Shown piece by piece: positions 1 through 11,300 of a stretch of 64,000 nucleotides of DNA. The stretch's first letter is position 1; the number at the start of each line of letters is the position of its first letter. A program made the translations under genes and the position numbers. A model generated the notes under the pieces. That model saw nothing but the letters and a program-made list of their open reading frames with translations, was not told the DNA's origin and searched no databases. The DNA is taken from assembly GCF_024300625.1 (NCBI RefSeq), contig NZ_CP101322.1, positions 1,687,992-1,751,991 of the forward strand. The letters run 5' to 3'. This stretch comes from Halovivax gelatinilyticus (GTDB lineage Archaea; Halobacteriota; Halobacteria; Halobacteriales; Natrialbaceae).

Positions 1-1186
1 CGCTGGCGTACCACGCACACGCGACCTGCTTACAGATCGTACTTTTCCCGGATCCCGGCGGTCCCAGGACGATCGTATCCGTTCCGTCGACCAGTGCGGC
101 CGTGATCGATTCGTCGAGCGGGCCGGCGCGTTCGGCGTCGCGGGCGTCCGCCGCTCGACCGACGTTCGGAGCCGTCGACGGCCGTTCGATGGCGTAGCCG
201 GTGTGGACTTCGGCGAGCGAGAGCCCCGTCCGCCAGGCCGTCGTCGGACTCGCGACGGGTTCGTTTCGGAAGTAGGCGTCGTCGATTCGGACGAATCCCT
301 CGCGTTCGAGCGAGACCGGAAGGGATTGGCCGATCGGTGAGGACCCACGCGGGTCAGCCGTTCGAACGCCGCCATCCGTGTCGGCGATCAGGTCGCTCGT
401 TCGATCCGTGCCCGCCTCCCGGTAGCGCTCGTACTGTCCGCTCGCCCACGAAATCCCCTCGACCGTTTCTGTCGCGAGTAAGCCGTGAATGCCGCCGCTT
501 TCGTTGTGGACGACGAGATGGGCCCGCTCGGTCGGATCGTCACCGTTCGACTCGAGCTCGTGGAGGGCGAGGCCGTACGGCGGAATGTCGGCAACGTAGA
601 CCGTACAGTTCTGTGACTCGGCGAGCAGCGTCGCTCGACGGGGAAACTCACTTCGCAGCGTCTCGAAGACCGCCGGGCTCACGACGAGCTCGGCCGGTCG
701 TCCGCGGGTGACGACGTGTTCGTACAGCACCCTGACCGTCCGCGATTCCTCGATCGTCGGCATCAACGCACGATACCCGCGCGCGTCGGTCAGTGCCGAA
801 TGGTTTCGGTCTGCCGGCCGATACGGCGCCGGATCGCTCGCGGGGACGACATCCGCGCCGACGGTGACGTCGAACGGGACGTCCGTCGCCGTCGGGAGCG
901 GTTCGAGGACCTCGCGGGCGGCGAGAACGTCGTCGAGCGCGTCGAGGTAGTCGACGAGCTGATCGCGGACGAATCGCCCGGTAATCGTCGCTTCGACTCC
1001 CTCGTCTCCCCGACGAACGAGGCCCAGTTCCGTGAGTTCGGTGACCGCGCGGTGGACCGTCGATCGAGCCTGGCCAGTCTCGTCGATGATGTCGCGAACG
1101 TGTGCGGGTGATCGACAGAGCCGGTCGAGCAACTCGAGGCGGCTGATGAGCGTCACCGTCTCGTCGCGTCGGTCGACACCTGCCAT
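1..1186 (-). CDS. HTH-FilR1-NTPase-TPR regulator, copy A (3' part beyond left edge)
   Basis: This gene reads leftward off the window, so only the first ~395 residues are seen. I translated it by hand because the open frame has no stop inside the window. The N-terminus (about 1-75) is a winged helix-turn-helix with recognition segment RSTVHRAVTELTELGLV. The middle (about 120-260, with YRALMPTIEESRTVRVLYEHV) resembles the FilR1/DUF1724 sensor domain of archaeal regulators. A Walker A motif (GPPGSGKST) appears just before the edge. It is a close tandem paralogue of the next gene, whose missing part shows a TPR tail. The HTH and P-loop stretches are almost identical between the copies, while the sensor part differs. 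The ATG at 1186 is ~30 bp below a TATA-like box, which suggests a leaderless mRNA. The domain calls are by eye; the role (ligand-sensing transcription regulator) is inferred. Confidence 0.85.
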   Translation of the reverse strand, partial: MAGVDRRDETVTLISRLELLDRLCRSPAHVRDIIDETGQARSTVHRAVTELTELGLVRRGDEGVEATITGRFVRDQLVDYLDALDDVLAAREVLEPLPTATDVPFDVTVGADVVPASDPAPYRPADRNHSALTDARGYRALMPTIEESRTVRVLYEHVVTRGRPAELVVSPAVFETLRSEFPRRATLLAESQNCTVYVADIPPYGLALHELESNGDDPTERAHLVVHNESGGIHGLLATETVEGISWASGQYERYREAGTDRTSDLIADTDGGVRTADPRGSSPIGQSLPVSLEREGFVRIDDAYFRNEPVASPTTAWRTGLSLAEVHTGYAIERPSTAPNVGRAADARDAERAGPLDESITAALVDGTDTIVLGPPGSGKSTICKQVACAWYAS

Positions 1187-1215
1187 CCGTTGGAACGATG
1201 ATTCGGGGGAGTTTC

Positions 1216-1228
1216 CTTATATCCACCG
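1216..1228 (-). promoter_or_regulatory. TATA-type promoter of regulator copy A
   Basis: On the minus strand this reads CGGTGGATATAAG. It lies about 30 bp upstream of the ATG at 1186. The same 13-mer sits at the same distance upstream of copy B, so it is probably the shared core promoter. Confidence 0.6.
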
Positions 1229-1309
1229 TGCACGAGCGGCGTCGCGTTCGAAACGGAACGGCGCTTTAGATTGCTTTTCGGACCCTTCGCTGGTGTGGTA
1301 ACGGTCGCC

Positions 1310-4300
1310 TCACTCGCCCGTAACCCACGTTCCGTGTCGCTCGCGCACTTCTTCGGGGGCGTCGGCCAGCAGGTCTCGGGTCCGGGCGTGGTACGCTTCG
1401 CTCGCGTCGACGTCCGTTACGGGCAGCTCGTCGAGTGCCTTCAACACCTCGAGGGCGTCGCGAATCGCGTCGACGCGTTCGTAGTACGCCAGCGCCTCGC
1501 GAAGGTGTTCGCGCGCGGTCTCTGGGTCCTCATCCGCTTCGATCCGTCCGAGCAACCCGTTGGCCTGAGCGACCCAAAAGTTCGCATCAAGCGCCTCGCT
1601 CCCCTCGAGAACCTCGTGTGCGATCGCTCTCGCCCGATCGGAGTCCCCGCGATCTCGTTCGAGTCGCGCCGCCGTCAGCCGAATCTCCTGTGCGACCAGT
1701 CCGTCCCGGTCATCGATGGCGTCGAGTGCCCGTTCGAGGCGCTCGTCAGCTAGATCGTGCTCGCCGGCGAGTCGTGCGACCTCGCCCAGACAGTGGTGAC
1801 TCCCGGCTATCTGCTCGGATATCTCGACCTCGGTCGCGATGTCGAGCGCCCGTTCGCCGTACGAACGGGCCCGTTCCAGCGCCCCTCGCCGCGCGGCGAG
1901 CAGTCCGAGGTTGGTGAGCGTGAGGACGAGTTCGCCCCGGTCGCCGAGTTCCTCTTTGATGTCGAGGCTTTGCTCGTACAGCGTGATCGCCCGGTCGACG
2001 TTGCCTTGCCGATTGTTGATCTGTCCGAGGTTGTGTAGGCACCTGGCTTTCCCGTGGCGATCGCCGAGGTCTTCGATGAGATCGAGCGCTCGCTCCTGAT
2101 AGTCGGCCGCACGAACGTAGTTCCCGCGCCGTCCTTCGACCGATCCGAGGGCGGTTAGCGTCGTGATCAGCAGGGGCCGATCGCCGATCTCGGTCTTGCT
2201 GTCGAGGCTTTGTTCGTACAAGTCGGTCGCCCGGTCGTAGTTCCCGCGCCGTTCTTCGAGGATGCCGAGGTTGTGTAGACACTTCGCCGCGCCGGGACGA
2301 TCGCCGATCGCCCGACTGTCCTCGAGGCTTCGCTCGTAGAAGGCGATCGCTCGATCTTCGTTTTCCCGTCTGAACTCGACCGCCCCGAGGTTGTTGCGGA
2401 TTTTCGCAACGCCGTGACGGTCGCCCCGTTCGTCGTGGCGATCGAGCGTCCGCTCGAACAGCGTGGCTGCCCGATCGAACGACCCGCGCTGCATGGCGAT
2501 ATTCCCCAGCGAGTTGAGAACCTCGGCCTCGCCGCGTCGGTCGCCGAGCTCCTGGCGCGTGACGAGGCTCGATTCGAACCACTCTCGTGCCCGCTCGTAG
2601 GCGCCTCGTTCGAACGCGACGGCTCCAATTCGGTGGCGAGCCTGCGCCTCCCACCCCGGGCGTTCCAACGTCCGAAACGCCGCTAACGCCGTTTCGTAGT
2701 GCGATTTGGCCTCGTCGAACGCTCCCGTTTCAGCTACCGCCTCGCCGAGTCGCAATCGGGTTCGGGCGCGAAGCAGCGGCTGGTCTGCGTCTTCGAGCAG
2801 CGATAGGCCGCTCCGACAGCACTCGATCGCCGCGTCGTACTCTCCACGATTGAGCGCGACGCGTGCCAGCCCGAGCAGCCGTTCGCCTGACCGCTCGACA
2901 CACTCGTCGCTCACCCGTTCGAACGCGCGTTCAGCCCGATCGTAGTAGCCACCGGCGAGGAATATCTCGCCGAGTCGGATCTCATGGTCGGACACCATCC
3001 TATCCGGACACGCCTCGGGGAATTCGAACCCGCTCTCAGTACCGTCGCCGAACAAGGGGGCGATTTGGGACCGTTGCTGGCCGAGGGCGTACACCGCGTC
3101 GATCGTCTCGGGTACCCACTGCCGTGGGTCGTCGAGCGCCCACCGCTCGCCGAGGTGGGCGGCAATCCGCTCACGGCGCTCCGGATCGTCCGCGAGACCG
3201 ACCACGGCGCCGACGACCGCTTCGAACTGCTCGCTCGCCGCCTCTTCACCTTCGACGTCGAGGAGGTTCTCGAGGAACGCCGTCGACCAGGCTTCGTGGA
3301 CCGCGCGATACCGCCCGTCGCCCGTGGGAAAGAGAACACGGCCGTACAGTCGTTCGAGCGCCCCGTCGACGGCATCGAGGTCGTCGTCACCGACAGCGTA
3401 GCAGAACCGCCGATCGACGCCGATTCCCGCCGCGTTGAGTACGTTCACGAGTAGACAGACCGTGTACACTAGTTCGTCGTCTTTCAGTTCGTCGTAAACC
3501 CCGGCCACCGCCTCCTCGAGCGCGGTCGGCTCGTCGGTCAGCGGATCCGCGTACGTCGAGAGCCGGTGGATCAGGCGGAGCATTTCGTGGCTCCTGTCGC
3601 CGCCGCGGCTGGCGATCTCGTCTCGAAACGTCGACCACAGCCGCTCGGTGGGGACGTCGACGTGCCGTCCGAGCGTCCGTTCGAAGTGTTCGACGAGTCG
3701 GGCACAATCCGCCTCCCGTATCGGCGGGACGTACATCACCTCGAGGTCGGACACCTCGGTCGCACGCGCCAGCCGCCGGTTCCACTCGCTCTCTCGGGCG
3801 TCGAGCAAGACGCTGACGTCGGTTCGGTCGGCGACGCGTTCGATCACCTCGAAGATGGCCTCGGCGTCCGGTCTGACCGCGTCTTCGACGACGACCAGCG
3901 CGTGCCCCGAAGCAGCCGTGACGGTGTCGACGAGATCGTCGACCGCTTCGCTCGTGCGCCCGTGCTGGCCGTCGCGGTAGATCACCGGTCCTCGATCCGC
4001 GGCGTACCACGCACACGCCACCTGCTTACAGATCGTACTTTTCCCGGATCCCGGCGGCCCGAGGACGATCGTATCCGTTCCGTCTCCCAGCGCGGCGGTA
4101 ATCTCGTCGGCGAGGTCCGACCGATCGTCGGGTGATTCGTCCGCGATGCTGTCGGTCTCGTGAGTCGTATCGTCACGACGCACCTCGTCGGTCGATTTCG
4201 ATACCGAGCGGTCGATCGCGTACCCCGTATGAACCTCGGCGAGCGAGAGTCCGGTCCGCCAGGCGGTCGGCGGCGCCGCGACTGGTTCGGTGTGAAAGTA

Positions 4301-5215
4301 ATCGTCGTCGATTCTGACGAACCCTTCGCGTTCGAGCGAGACCGGCAGCGACTGGCCAAGCTCCGGCGCGAATTCTCCATCGATCGCCCGGGTACCTCCG
4401 TCGGTATCCGGCTGCAACTCGTCCGTTCGATCCGTCGCGCCGTCCCGGTAGCGCTCGTAGTGCGCCTCCGCCCACGAGACACTTCGGTCGGTGTCGTTGA
4501 CGAGGAGTCCGTGTACGCCACCGCTCTCGTTGTGAACCACGACGTGGACCGTCGACGCCCGCGTTTCGTGCCCGACGGGTTCGCGTTCGAACAGACCGAG
4601 GCCGTACGGGGGAACCGCACCGACGTGGGCGGTGAAGCGATCGGACTCCGCCAGAAGTGTCATCCGACGCGAAAATTCGCTTCGTAGCGTCTCGAAAACC
4701 GCCGGCGAGACGACGAGTTCTGCCGGATTATTTCGGGTGATCACGTGTTCGTACAGCGTCCGAATCGTTCGCGACTCTTCGATCGTCGGCAGCAATGCCC
4801 GATAGGTCGTCGCATCGCGTAGATCCTCGAACATCCGATCAGCGGGTCTGTACGGCGCTGGTTCGGTAACCGGAATCCCGTCGGCACCGACGACCACGCC
4901 GTACGGGATGTCGGTCGTTGGGGAAAGCGGCTCGAGGACCTCGCGGGCGGCGAGAACGTCGTCGAGCGCGTCGAGGTAGTCGACGAGCTGATCGCGGACG
5001 AATCGCCCGGTGATCGTCGCTTCGATTCCGTCGTCGCCCCGGCGAACGAGGCCCAGTTCCGTGAGTTCGGTGACCGCGCGGTGGACCGTCGATCGTGCCT
5101 GGCCGGTCTCGTCGATTATGTCACGAACGTGGGCAGGGCCCTCACAGAGTCGGTCCAACAGATCGAGCCGACTGATGAGTGTTACCGTCTCGTCGCTTCG
5201 GTCGGCACCCGCCAT
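1310..5215 (-). CDS. Giant HTH-FilR1-NTPase-TPR (STAND-like) regulator, copy B
   Basis: A 1301-aa soluble protein with no signal peptide. In order: winged HTH (about 1-75), FilR1-like sensor domain (about 125-265), P-loop NTPase with Walker A GPPGSGKST near residue 385, a probable Walker B ALVVVEDA near 437 and a following SVLLDARE strand, a helical region, and then about 11-12 TPR units (about 750-1270) in a ~40-residue period with recurring ELGDR and NNLG motifs. The architecture matches the MalT/STAND logic: DNA binding, nucleotide switch, repeat sensor. The protein family is haloarchaeal and, to my knowledge, uncharacterised. It is divergent from the giant surface-protein gene at 5385, with only 169 bp between the starts, so it is a good candidate regulator of that gene. 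TPR tails often bind peptides or partner proteins. Function is inferred from domains and position. Confidence 0.88.
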   Translation of the reverse strand: MAGADRSDETVTLISRLDLLDRLCEGPAHVRDIIDETGQARSTVHRAVTELTELGLVRRGDDGIEATITGRFVRDQLVDYLDALDDVLAAREVLEPLSPTTDIPYGVVVGADGIPVTEPAPYRPADRMFEDLRDATTYRALLPTIEESRTIRTLYEHVITRNNPAELVVSPAVFETLRSEFSRRMTLLAESDRFTAHVGAVPPYGLGLFEREPVGHETRASTVHVVVHNESGGVHGLLVNDTDRSVSWAEAHYERYRDGATDRTDELQPDTDGGTRAIDGEFAPELGQSLPVSLEREGFVRIDDDYFHTEPVAAPPTAWRTGLSLAEVHTGYAIDRSVSKSTDEVRRDDTTHETDSIADESPDDRSDLADEITAALGDGTDTIVLGPPGSGKSTICKQVACAWYAADRGPVIYRDGQHGRTSEAVDDLVDTVTAASGHALVVVEDAVRPDAEAIFEVIERVADRTDVSVLLDARESEWNRRLARATEVSDLEVMYVPPIREADCARLVEHFERTLGRHVDVPTERLWSTFRDEIASRGGDRSHEMLRLIHRLSTYADPLTDEPTALEEAVAGVYDELKDDELVYTVCLLVNVLNAAGIGVDRRFCYAVGDDDLDAVDGALERLYGRVLFPTGDGRYRAVHEAWSTAFLENLLDVEGEEAASEQFEAVVGAVVGLADDPERRERIAAHLGERWALDDPRQWVPETIDAVYALGQQRSQIAPLFGDGTESGFEFPEACPDRMVSDHEIRLGEIFLAGGYYDRAERAFERVSDECVERSGERLLGLARVALNRGEYDAAIECCRSGLSLLEDADQPLLRARTRLRLGEAVAETGAFDEAKSHYETALAAFRTLERPGWEAQARHRIGAVAFERGAYERAREWFESSLVTRQELGDRRGEAEVLNSLGNIAMQRGSFDRAATLFERTLDRHDERGDRHGVAKIRNNLGAVEFRRENEDRAIAFYERSLEDSRAIGDRPGAAKCLHNLGILEERRGNYDRATDLYEQSLDSKTEIGDRPLLITTLTALGSVEGRRGNYVRAADYQERALDLIEDLGDRHGKARCLHNLGQINNRQGNVDRAITLYEQSLDIKEELGDRGELVLTLTNLGLLAARRGALERARSYGERALDIATEVEISEQIAGSHHCLGEVARLAGEHDLADERLERALDAIDDRDGLVAQEIRLTAARLERDRGDSDRARAIAHEVLEGSEALDANFWVAQANGLLGRIEADEDPETAREHLREALAYYERVDAIRDALEVLKALDELPVTDVDASEAYHARTRDLLADAPEEVRERHGTWVTGE

Positions 5216-5244
5216 CTATTGACAGCATGACTCGGTGGCACCGT

Positions 5245-5257
5245 CTTATATCCACCG
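5245..5257 (-). promoter_or_regulatory. TATA-type promoter of regulator copy B
   Basis: On the minus strand this reads CGGTGGATATAAG, identical to the element upstream of copy A and at the same spacing (about 30 bp) to the ATG at 5215. The duplication evidently included the promoter. Confidence 0.6.
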
Positions 5258-5322
5258 TCGGTCAGGTCGCCGCCGTACTCGATTATGGACTGATGGCGAA
5301 CGCCGTGAATCGAGGCCCGTCC

Positions 5323-5359
5323 CACGCGGCGAAACAGTGTAGCGACCCGTAACATGAGG
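5323..5359 (+). promoter_or_regulatory. Conserved 37-bp motif upstream of the giant surface protein
   Basis: This stretch, 25 bp before the ATG at 5385, matches 22833-22869 at about 30 of 37 positions. The shared blocks are GCGAAACA, TGT, CCCGTAA and ATGAGG in the same order and spacing. The shared block at both surface loci suggests a common binding site or a common leader. I found no third copy by eye. Confidence 0.5.
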
Positions 5360-5384
5360 GGACTGTTCGGGAAACCGGACCGCA

Positions 5385-8300
5385 ATGACCGGATCGAAAT
5401 CCGCTGCGACCGGACGGATGAGAGGGAAACCGTCCGCCTATTGGGTCGTGGCGCTTATCGCTGCACTCGCGCTCGTGAGCACCGCCATCGCGACCGGCGG
5501 CGTCGGTATCGTCGCATCGGACGTCGCCACGTCCGTCGAAGAACCGACGACCGACTCGCCCCTCGTTCAGACCGGTATTGGCGAGACCGACTGGCCTGGG
5601 TCGACCGACTCGTCGATCGCCGACCTGACCTGCGACGCGACGGTCGAAGCGGGGTCGTCCATACAGGATGCGGTGAACGATTCGAGCGCTGGCGAGACGA
5701 TCTGTGTGGACGCGGGCGAGTACGCCGAGTCCGTTACCGTCGACGTCGACGCGCTGTCGCTGGTCGCCTCGGACGCGGACGACCCGCCGGTCCTCGACGG
5801 CGGCGACCTCGGCGAGGATGCGGTCGGAATTCACGTCGACGGCGCCGACGACGTGACCGTAACGGGCTTCGAAATTCGTGCGTTCGCCTCACACGGCGTG
5901 CACGCCATCGAGAGCGACGGATTCGAGATCGCGGACGCTGCGGTACTCGACAACGACCTCGCCGGTGTCCTCGTCAACGGATCGGCCGGCGCAACCGTGC
6001 GTGGGATCACCGCCACGAACAACGGCTGGGCGGAGGACGTTCCGGGGATCCGACTCTACGAGTCGCCAAACGCGCTCGTCGAGAACAACACGGCGAACAG
6101 CAACGCGCGACAGGGGATCAACGTCTGGGAGCACTCTGACGGCGCCGTCGTTCGGAACAACACGGCGAACGACAACGATCGCAGCGGGATCTACGTCCAG
6201 GACGCCGACGACGCCGTCATCGATAATAATACGGCCAATGACAACGGACTGCGAGCGGTTCACCTGGAAGCGATCAACGTCACGTCGATCCAAAATACCA
6301 CCGTCCGCGACACCGTCGGCGTCTCGAACACCCAGAGCGGCATCCTCGTTCAAGGAGCCGACGACACAGTTTTAGAGGGGAATCTGCTGGAGGACAACGC
6401 GCTCGGGTACGACGAGGAATCACACGGAATCTACGTCACCGATTCGAGCGACGTCGTCGTCACCGAAAACGAGGTCACCGAAACGCACACGACGGGGAAC
6501 CTTTTCCACGACGAGTCCGGGGTGGGCGTGTTCGTCGAGGACTCTCCCGACCCGCGAATCGAGGCAAACGTCGTCGACGACAACCGGCGGACGGGAATCC
6601 AGATCCACGAATCACCGCGCGCTCACGTCGAGGCGAACGCCCTGGACGACAACAACGACCACGACGAGGTGCTCGACGCCGGTATCTCTCTCCGCGACTC
6701 GCCAAACAGCGCCGTCGTCGACAACGTCGTCGAGCGTCACGCGAGCGCGATGCGAATCGGCTCGGACGAGACGCTCGTCGAAGCGAACACCGTCCGAGAC
6801 AACGACGACGGTATCGTCGTCATTTCGACCGAGACGGGCGTCACGGTCAGGGACAATCTCGTCGAGGAGAATGGAGGTGCGAGCGGGGCCGATGGACAAG
6901 GGATCAACGTCTTCGGGGTGAGCGACGTGCTCGTCGAGGACAACACGGTTCGGGAGAACACGCTCGGAATCGACGTGTCGGAAAGCGGCGATCAGATCGT
7001 CAACGTGACCGTTCGAAACAACACCGTCGACGCTCACCATCGGGCCGATTCCCAACCGACGAGACAGGCTCACGGCATCTCCATCGGCAACGTCGTCGAC
7101 GTCACGGTCACGGATAACGTCGTCACCGACAGCGAGAATTCGGGAATCAGCCTGCGAGACGGTGTCGACGATATCGTCGTGGCCAACAACACGCTCTCCG
7201 ACCAGGACGTCGACCTCGGAATCGACGGCGTGACGAACGCGACCGTCGTCGAGAACACCTTCGAGACCGGACTCGTCCTCAACGGGGACGACATCGATGA
7301 ACCCGAACTCGAGCACTTCGATCACCAGATTTCGGACAACACGGTCGGCGGCGACCCATTGTACTACGCCGTCGGCGAGGACGGCGGATCGGTCGAGGGG
7401 GAGTACGGCCAGATTGTCCTGATCGACGCGACCGACGTGACCGTCGACGACCACGCGTTCTACGACCCGGCGGTCGGCGTGCAGGTCGCGTTGAGCGACG
7501 GCGTGGCGGTGACGAATACGACGGTCTACGGCGGCGAAAACGGTATCATCGCAACGAACGCGACCGACCTGACGATCGCCGACAGCGCCGTGGTCGGGTC
7601 GGGCGACGGATTCTCGCTGTACGGCGATGCGAGCGGAACGACCGTCTCACACAGCGTTCTGTCCGCGAACGAACGCGGCGTGCTAATCGCGGAAACCACC
7701 GAGGCCGTCGATATCGACGAGAGCGCCGTCCGTGACAACGAGATCGGTCTCGAATCGGACGCGAGAGACCAGACACACAACGCGAGCGCGACTGGCAACT
7801 GGTGGGGCGACGAGACGGGGCCGAGCGGCGACCGTACTGATCCTGTTACTGGTGTGACCGCCGATGGATCGGGAGACGAAATTGCCACGCCGGTCAACGA
7901 TCAGAACGTCGCCTTCGACCCGTGGGAGCCGGACGCCCCGGGCACGTACTTCGACGTCGAGATCGACGACTGGAGTGACCTCTACGGCGAGGAAGGTGAC
8001 ACGCTCGAAGTGAACGTGACGGTGACCAACCGCGGTGTCGAAGCGGGCACGCAGACGCTCGCACTCTTCGATCCGGCGTGGACCGCGCTCGACGAGAAGG
8101 CGGTTACGCTCGATGCCGGAGAGTCGACCGACGTCACGCTCTACTGGGAGACCCAGATCGGGGATGCGGCCACCGAGGAACTCTTCGCCGTGAGCGAAGA
8201 GACGATGGACGTCGCCGACTGGGTCTGGCTCGATCCTGCACCCGGCGGGTTCGACGTCGAAATCGACGACACGAACGCGCCGGTAACCGAAGGCGAGCCC

Positions 8301-11300
8301 CTCGATGTCGACGTGACCGTCGAGAACACGGGCGGCGAGGAGGCCACCCAGACGATCGAACTGGAGGACTTCGACGGCGATATGGTCGATTCGGCTGAGG
8401 TGACTCTCAGTGAGTTGAGTTCTGAAGCAATTACGCTCACCTGGGAGACCGAGGCGGGTGATGCGGCCACCGGCGATGTGACGGTCCGAAGCAACGACGC
8501 TTCCGAGAGCGAGACGGTCAGCATCGAGGAACTAGAGACGACCGGAACGCTCACCGGCACCGTCGTCGACGGGGAGACCGGCGACCCGATCGAAGGCGCG
8601 TGGGTGGGGCTAAGCGACGGCAGTGAGAACGTGGACACGACGACGACCGACGCCGATGGCGCGTACGAACTCGCGGCCGAATCCGGAACCTACGACGTCA
8701 CCGCCGCGATCGAGTACTACGACCCGCAGACGGCGACGGACGTGGAGCTGAACGCAGGCGAGACAGTGTCCCAGGATTTCGAGCTGTTCCCGACCGACAG
8801 TTCCGGAACGCTCGTCGGCACCGTCACCGACGCCGACGACGGCGAAGCGATCGAGGCGGCGACCGTCGAACTCCTCGACGGCGACGGCGAGGTGCTCGAA
8901 ACGGCCACGACCGACGCGAGTGGCGCGTACGAACTCAGCCATAGCCCCGGCACGTACGACGTCCGGTTCGACGCCGCCACGTACGAATCCCTGACGGTCG
9001 AGACCGTCGAGATCGAATCCGACGCCGTGATCGAGGAGAGCGTTGCACTCGATCGGGAGACGATCGGCGCGCTCTTCTCGGTCGCCATCACGGACGTGAC
9101 CGACCCCGTCTTCGTCGGCGAACCGCTGGCGATCGAAACCGTGGTCGAGAACACCGGTGACGAAGAAGGTACCCAGTCGATCGAACTGCGAGCCGACGGC
9201 GACGTCCTCGAGGCGACGACCGTCGAACTCGACCCCGGTGAATCGACGTCCGTTACGCTCGAGTGGGTGCCCGAATCGGCCGACGTCGGGATCCACGAGT
9301 TCTCGGTCTGGAGCGCGGACGACGTCGACCACGTCGCCGCCGAGGTGCTCCCGGAGGGCGCTGGCTACGTCCTCGGTGCCTCGCTCGACGTCTACGATGG
9401 CGACGAGTCGGTCCTCGATGCGCTGTCGATCGACGCAGCCGTCGATGGCGACGACGTCTCGCTCCGCCTGGTTAACGAGGACCCCGAACCGACCGACGAC
9501 CCGGCCGACGAGATCGCGGCCGCACGCGAACTCTCGTCTGTCGGCGTCGATCCCGGGAGCACCTGGTTCGAGATCGAGGTACAACTCGAGAACGTCGATC
9601 CGAACGCGGTCGGTGGAACGGCCGAACTCGACGACTGGTGGGTCGAGTCGAACGCCGACGGGACCACCAACGTCACCGTCCGGGCGACGACGCTCGGGAC
9701 GGACGTGCTGATCGACTGTGATACCTACGACGAGGCCGACGACTGCGAACCGCCGCTCGAGGCGTGGCCCGATCCGGAGTCGGTCGCGACGCACGCACTC
9801 CAGTCGACCGTCGACCTCACGCTGAGCGACCTGTCGGGACTCGAGGTGGGCGACGCGACGGCCGGGGCGCAGGTGATCACCGACGCACAGCGGATCGCGT
9901 ACGACGACGCGGACGAAGCCGGACTCGCCGTCGACCTCGGTGCACCGGCCCGCGGCGTCGACGACCAGCCGAACGAGGGCATCTTCGCCGCGACGGTCCC
10001 CCACGGCTTGCTCGACGCGTGGGACGTCGAGACGACCGACGAAATCGTCGTCGAGTACGGGGAGGAACCCGCCGATTCGACCGTCACCGAGGTGGGCGAC
10101 GGCTACCGCGTGAACGTCGACCTCGTTCACGGGGACGGTCCGGTCACGATCGAACCGGACGTCGACGAACCGGCGACGTTCGCGGCGACGGTCGAGTACG
10201 CGAACGATCCCGTTCCCGAAGGGGCCACGGTCGTCGTCGGCACGACGATCGAGAACGTCGGCGACGAGACAGGGTCCCAGATGGTGTCGCTGGTAGACGC
10301 CGATCAGAACCTCCTCTACGAGGTCCCCGTCGTCGACCTGGAACCCGGCGAGACCCGACTCGTCGAGTTCCAGTGGTGGACCGAGGAGGGCGACGCCGGC
10401 ACCCATGATCTCGAGGTCGTCACCGAGGACCACACGACGGAAACCACCGTCGAGGTCGAGGAACTCGGCTTCGGGGTCTCGCTCTTCCCCGAGGAGCCGA
10501 CGACGAACGTCCCCATCATCTTCCAGACCACCTACACCGACGCACCGGTCTGGGACTTCGACGACGGCTCGACCGCGACCGGCTCGAAGGTCTTCCACGA
10601 GTTCGCCGAGGCGGGCACCTACGACGTGACGCTCACGGATGCGGCCGACGGCACCACCGAGACCCACGAAGTCGAGGTCACCGAGCCCGAGATGGCAATC
10701 GTCCAGCTGGACCCCGTCTACGGCGGACAGCCGCTCCAGGGCGTCTCCTGGGAGGAGACTTTTAGAGCGGGCGTCTTCACCGAGGAAGGAAACGAGGTCG
10801 AGACTGTCACGTTCGAACTCGACGGCGAGACGGTCGTCCGCGACGGTTCGCCGGGCACCTACGAGGCGACGTTCGACCTGGGCGACCTCGACGATGACGC
10901 CGAACTGACGATCACCGCCGAAGATCAGTTCGGGGCGACGACCGAGGCGACGCGGATGGTCCGGGTCACCGACGCGCCGGACTGGATTCAGTGGATTATC
11001 GACGGCGACGGCGACGTCGTCGTCGACCGGGAGGCCGGCACGATCGAGGCGCGGCACGCGCCCGTCGACATCGAGCAGGGACTCGCCATCGAGGGGGTCC
11101 CGGTGCTCCCCGACGTCGACCTCCTGTCGTTCGAACTTGCCGCCGACGCCGTCGCGGCGTACACGGCCGATCCGGTCGGCGCGGCCGTCGAAGGCGACGG
11201 CGCACTCGGCGCCACCCTCCTCGGACAGGGGATCGGCGGCGAGATCGAAGGCGACGGAACCGTCGACTCGGCGCTCTCGCTCGAAGCGGCGACGATCGCC

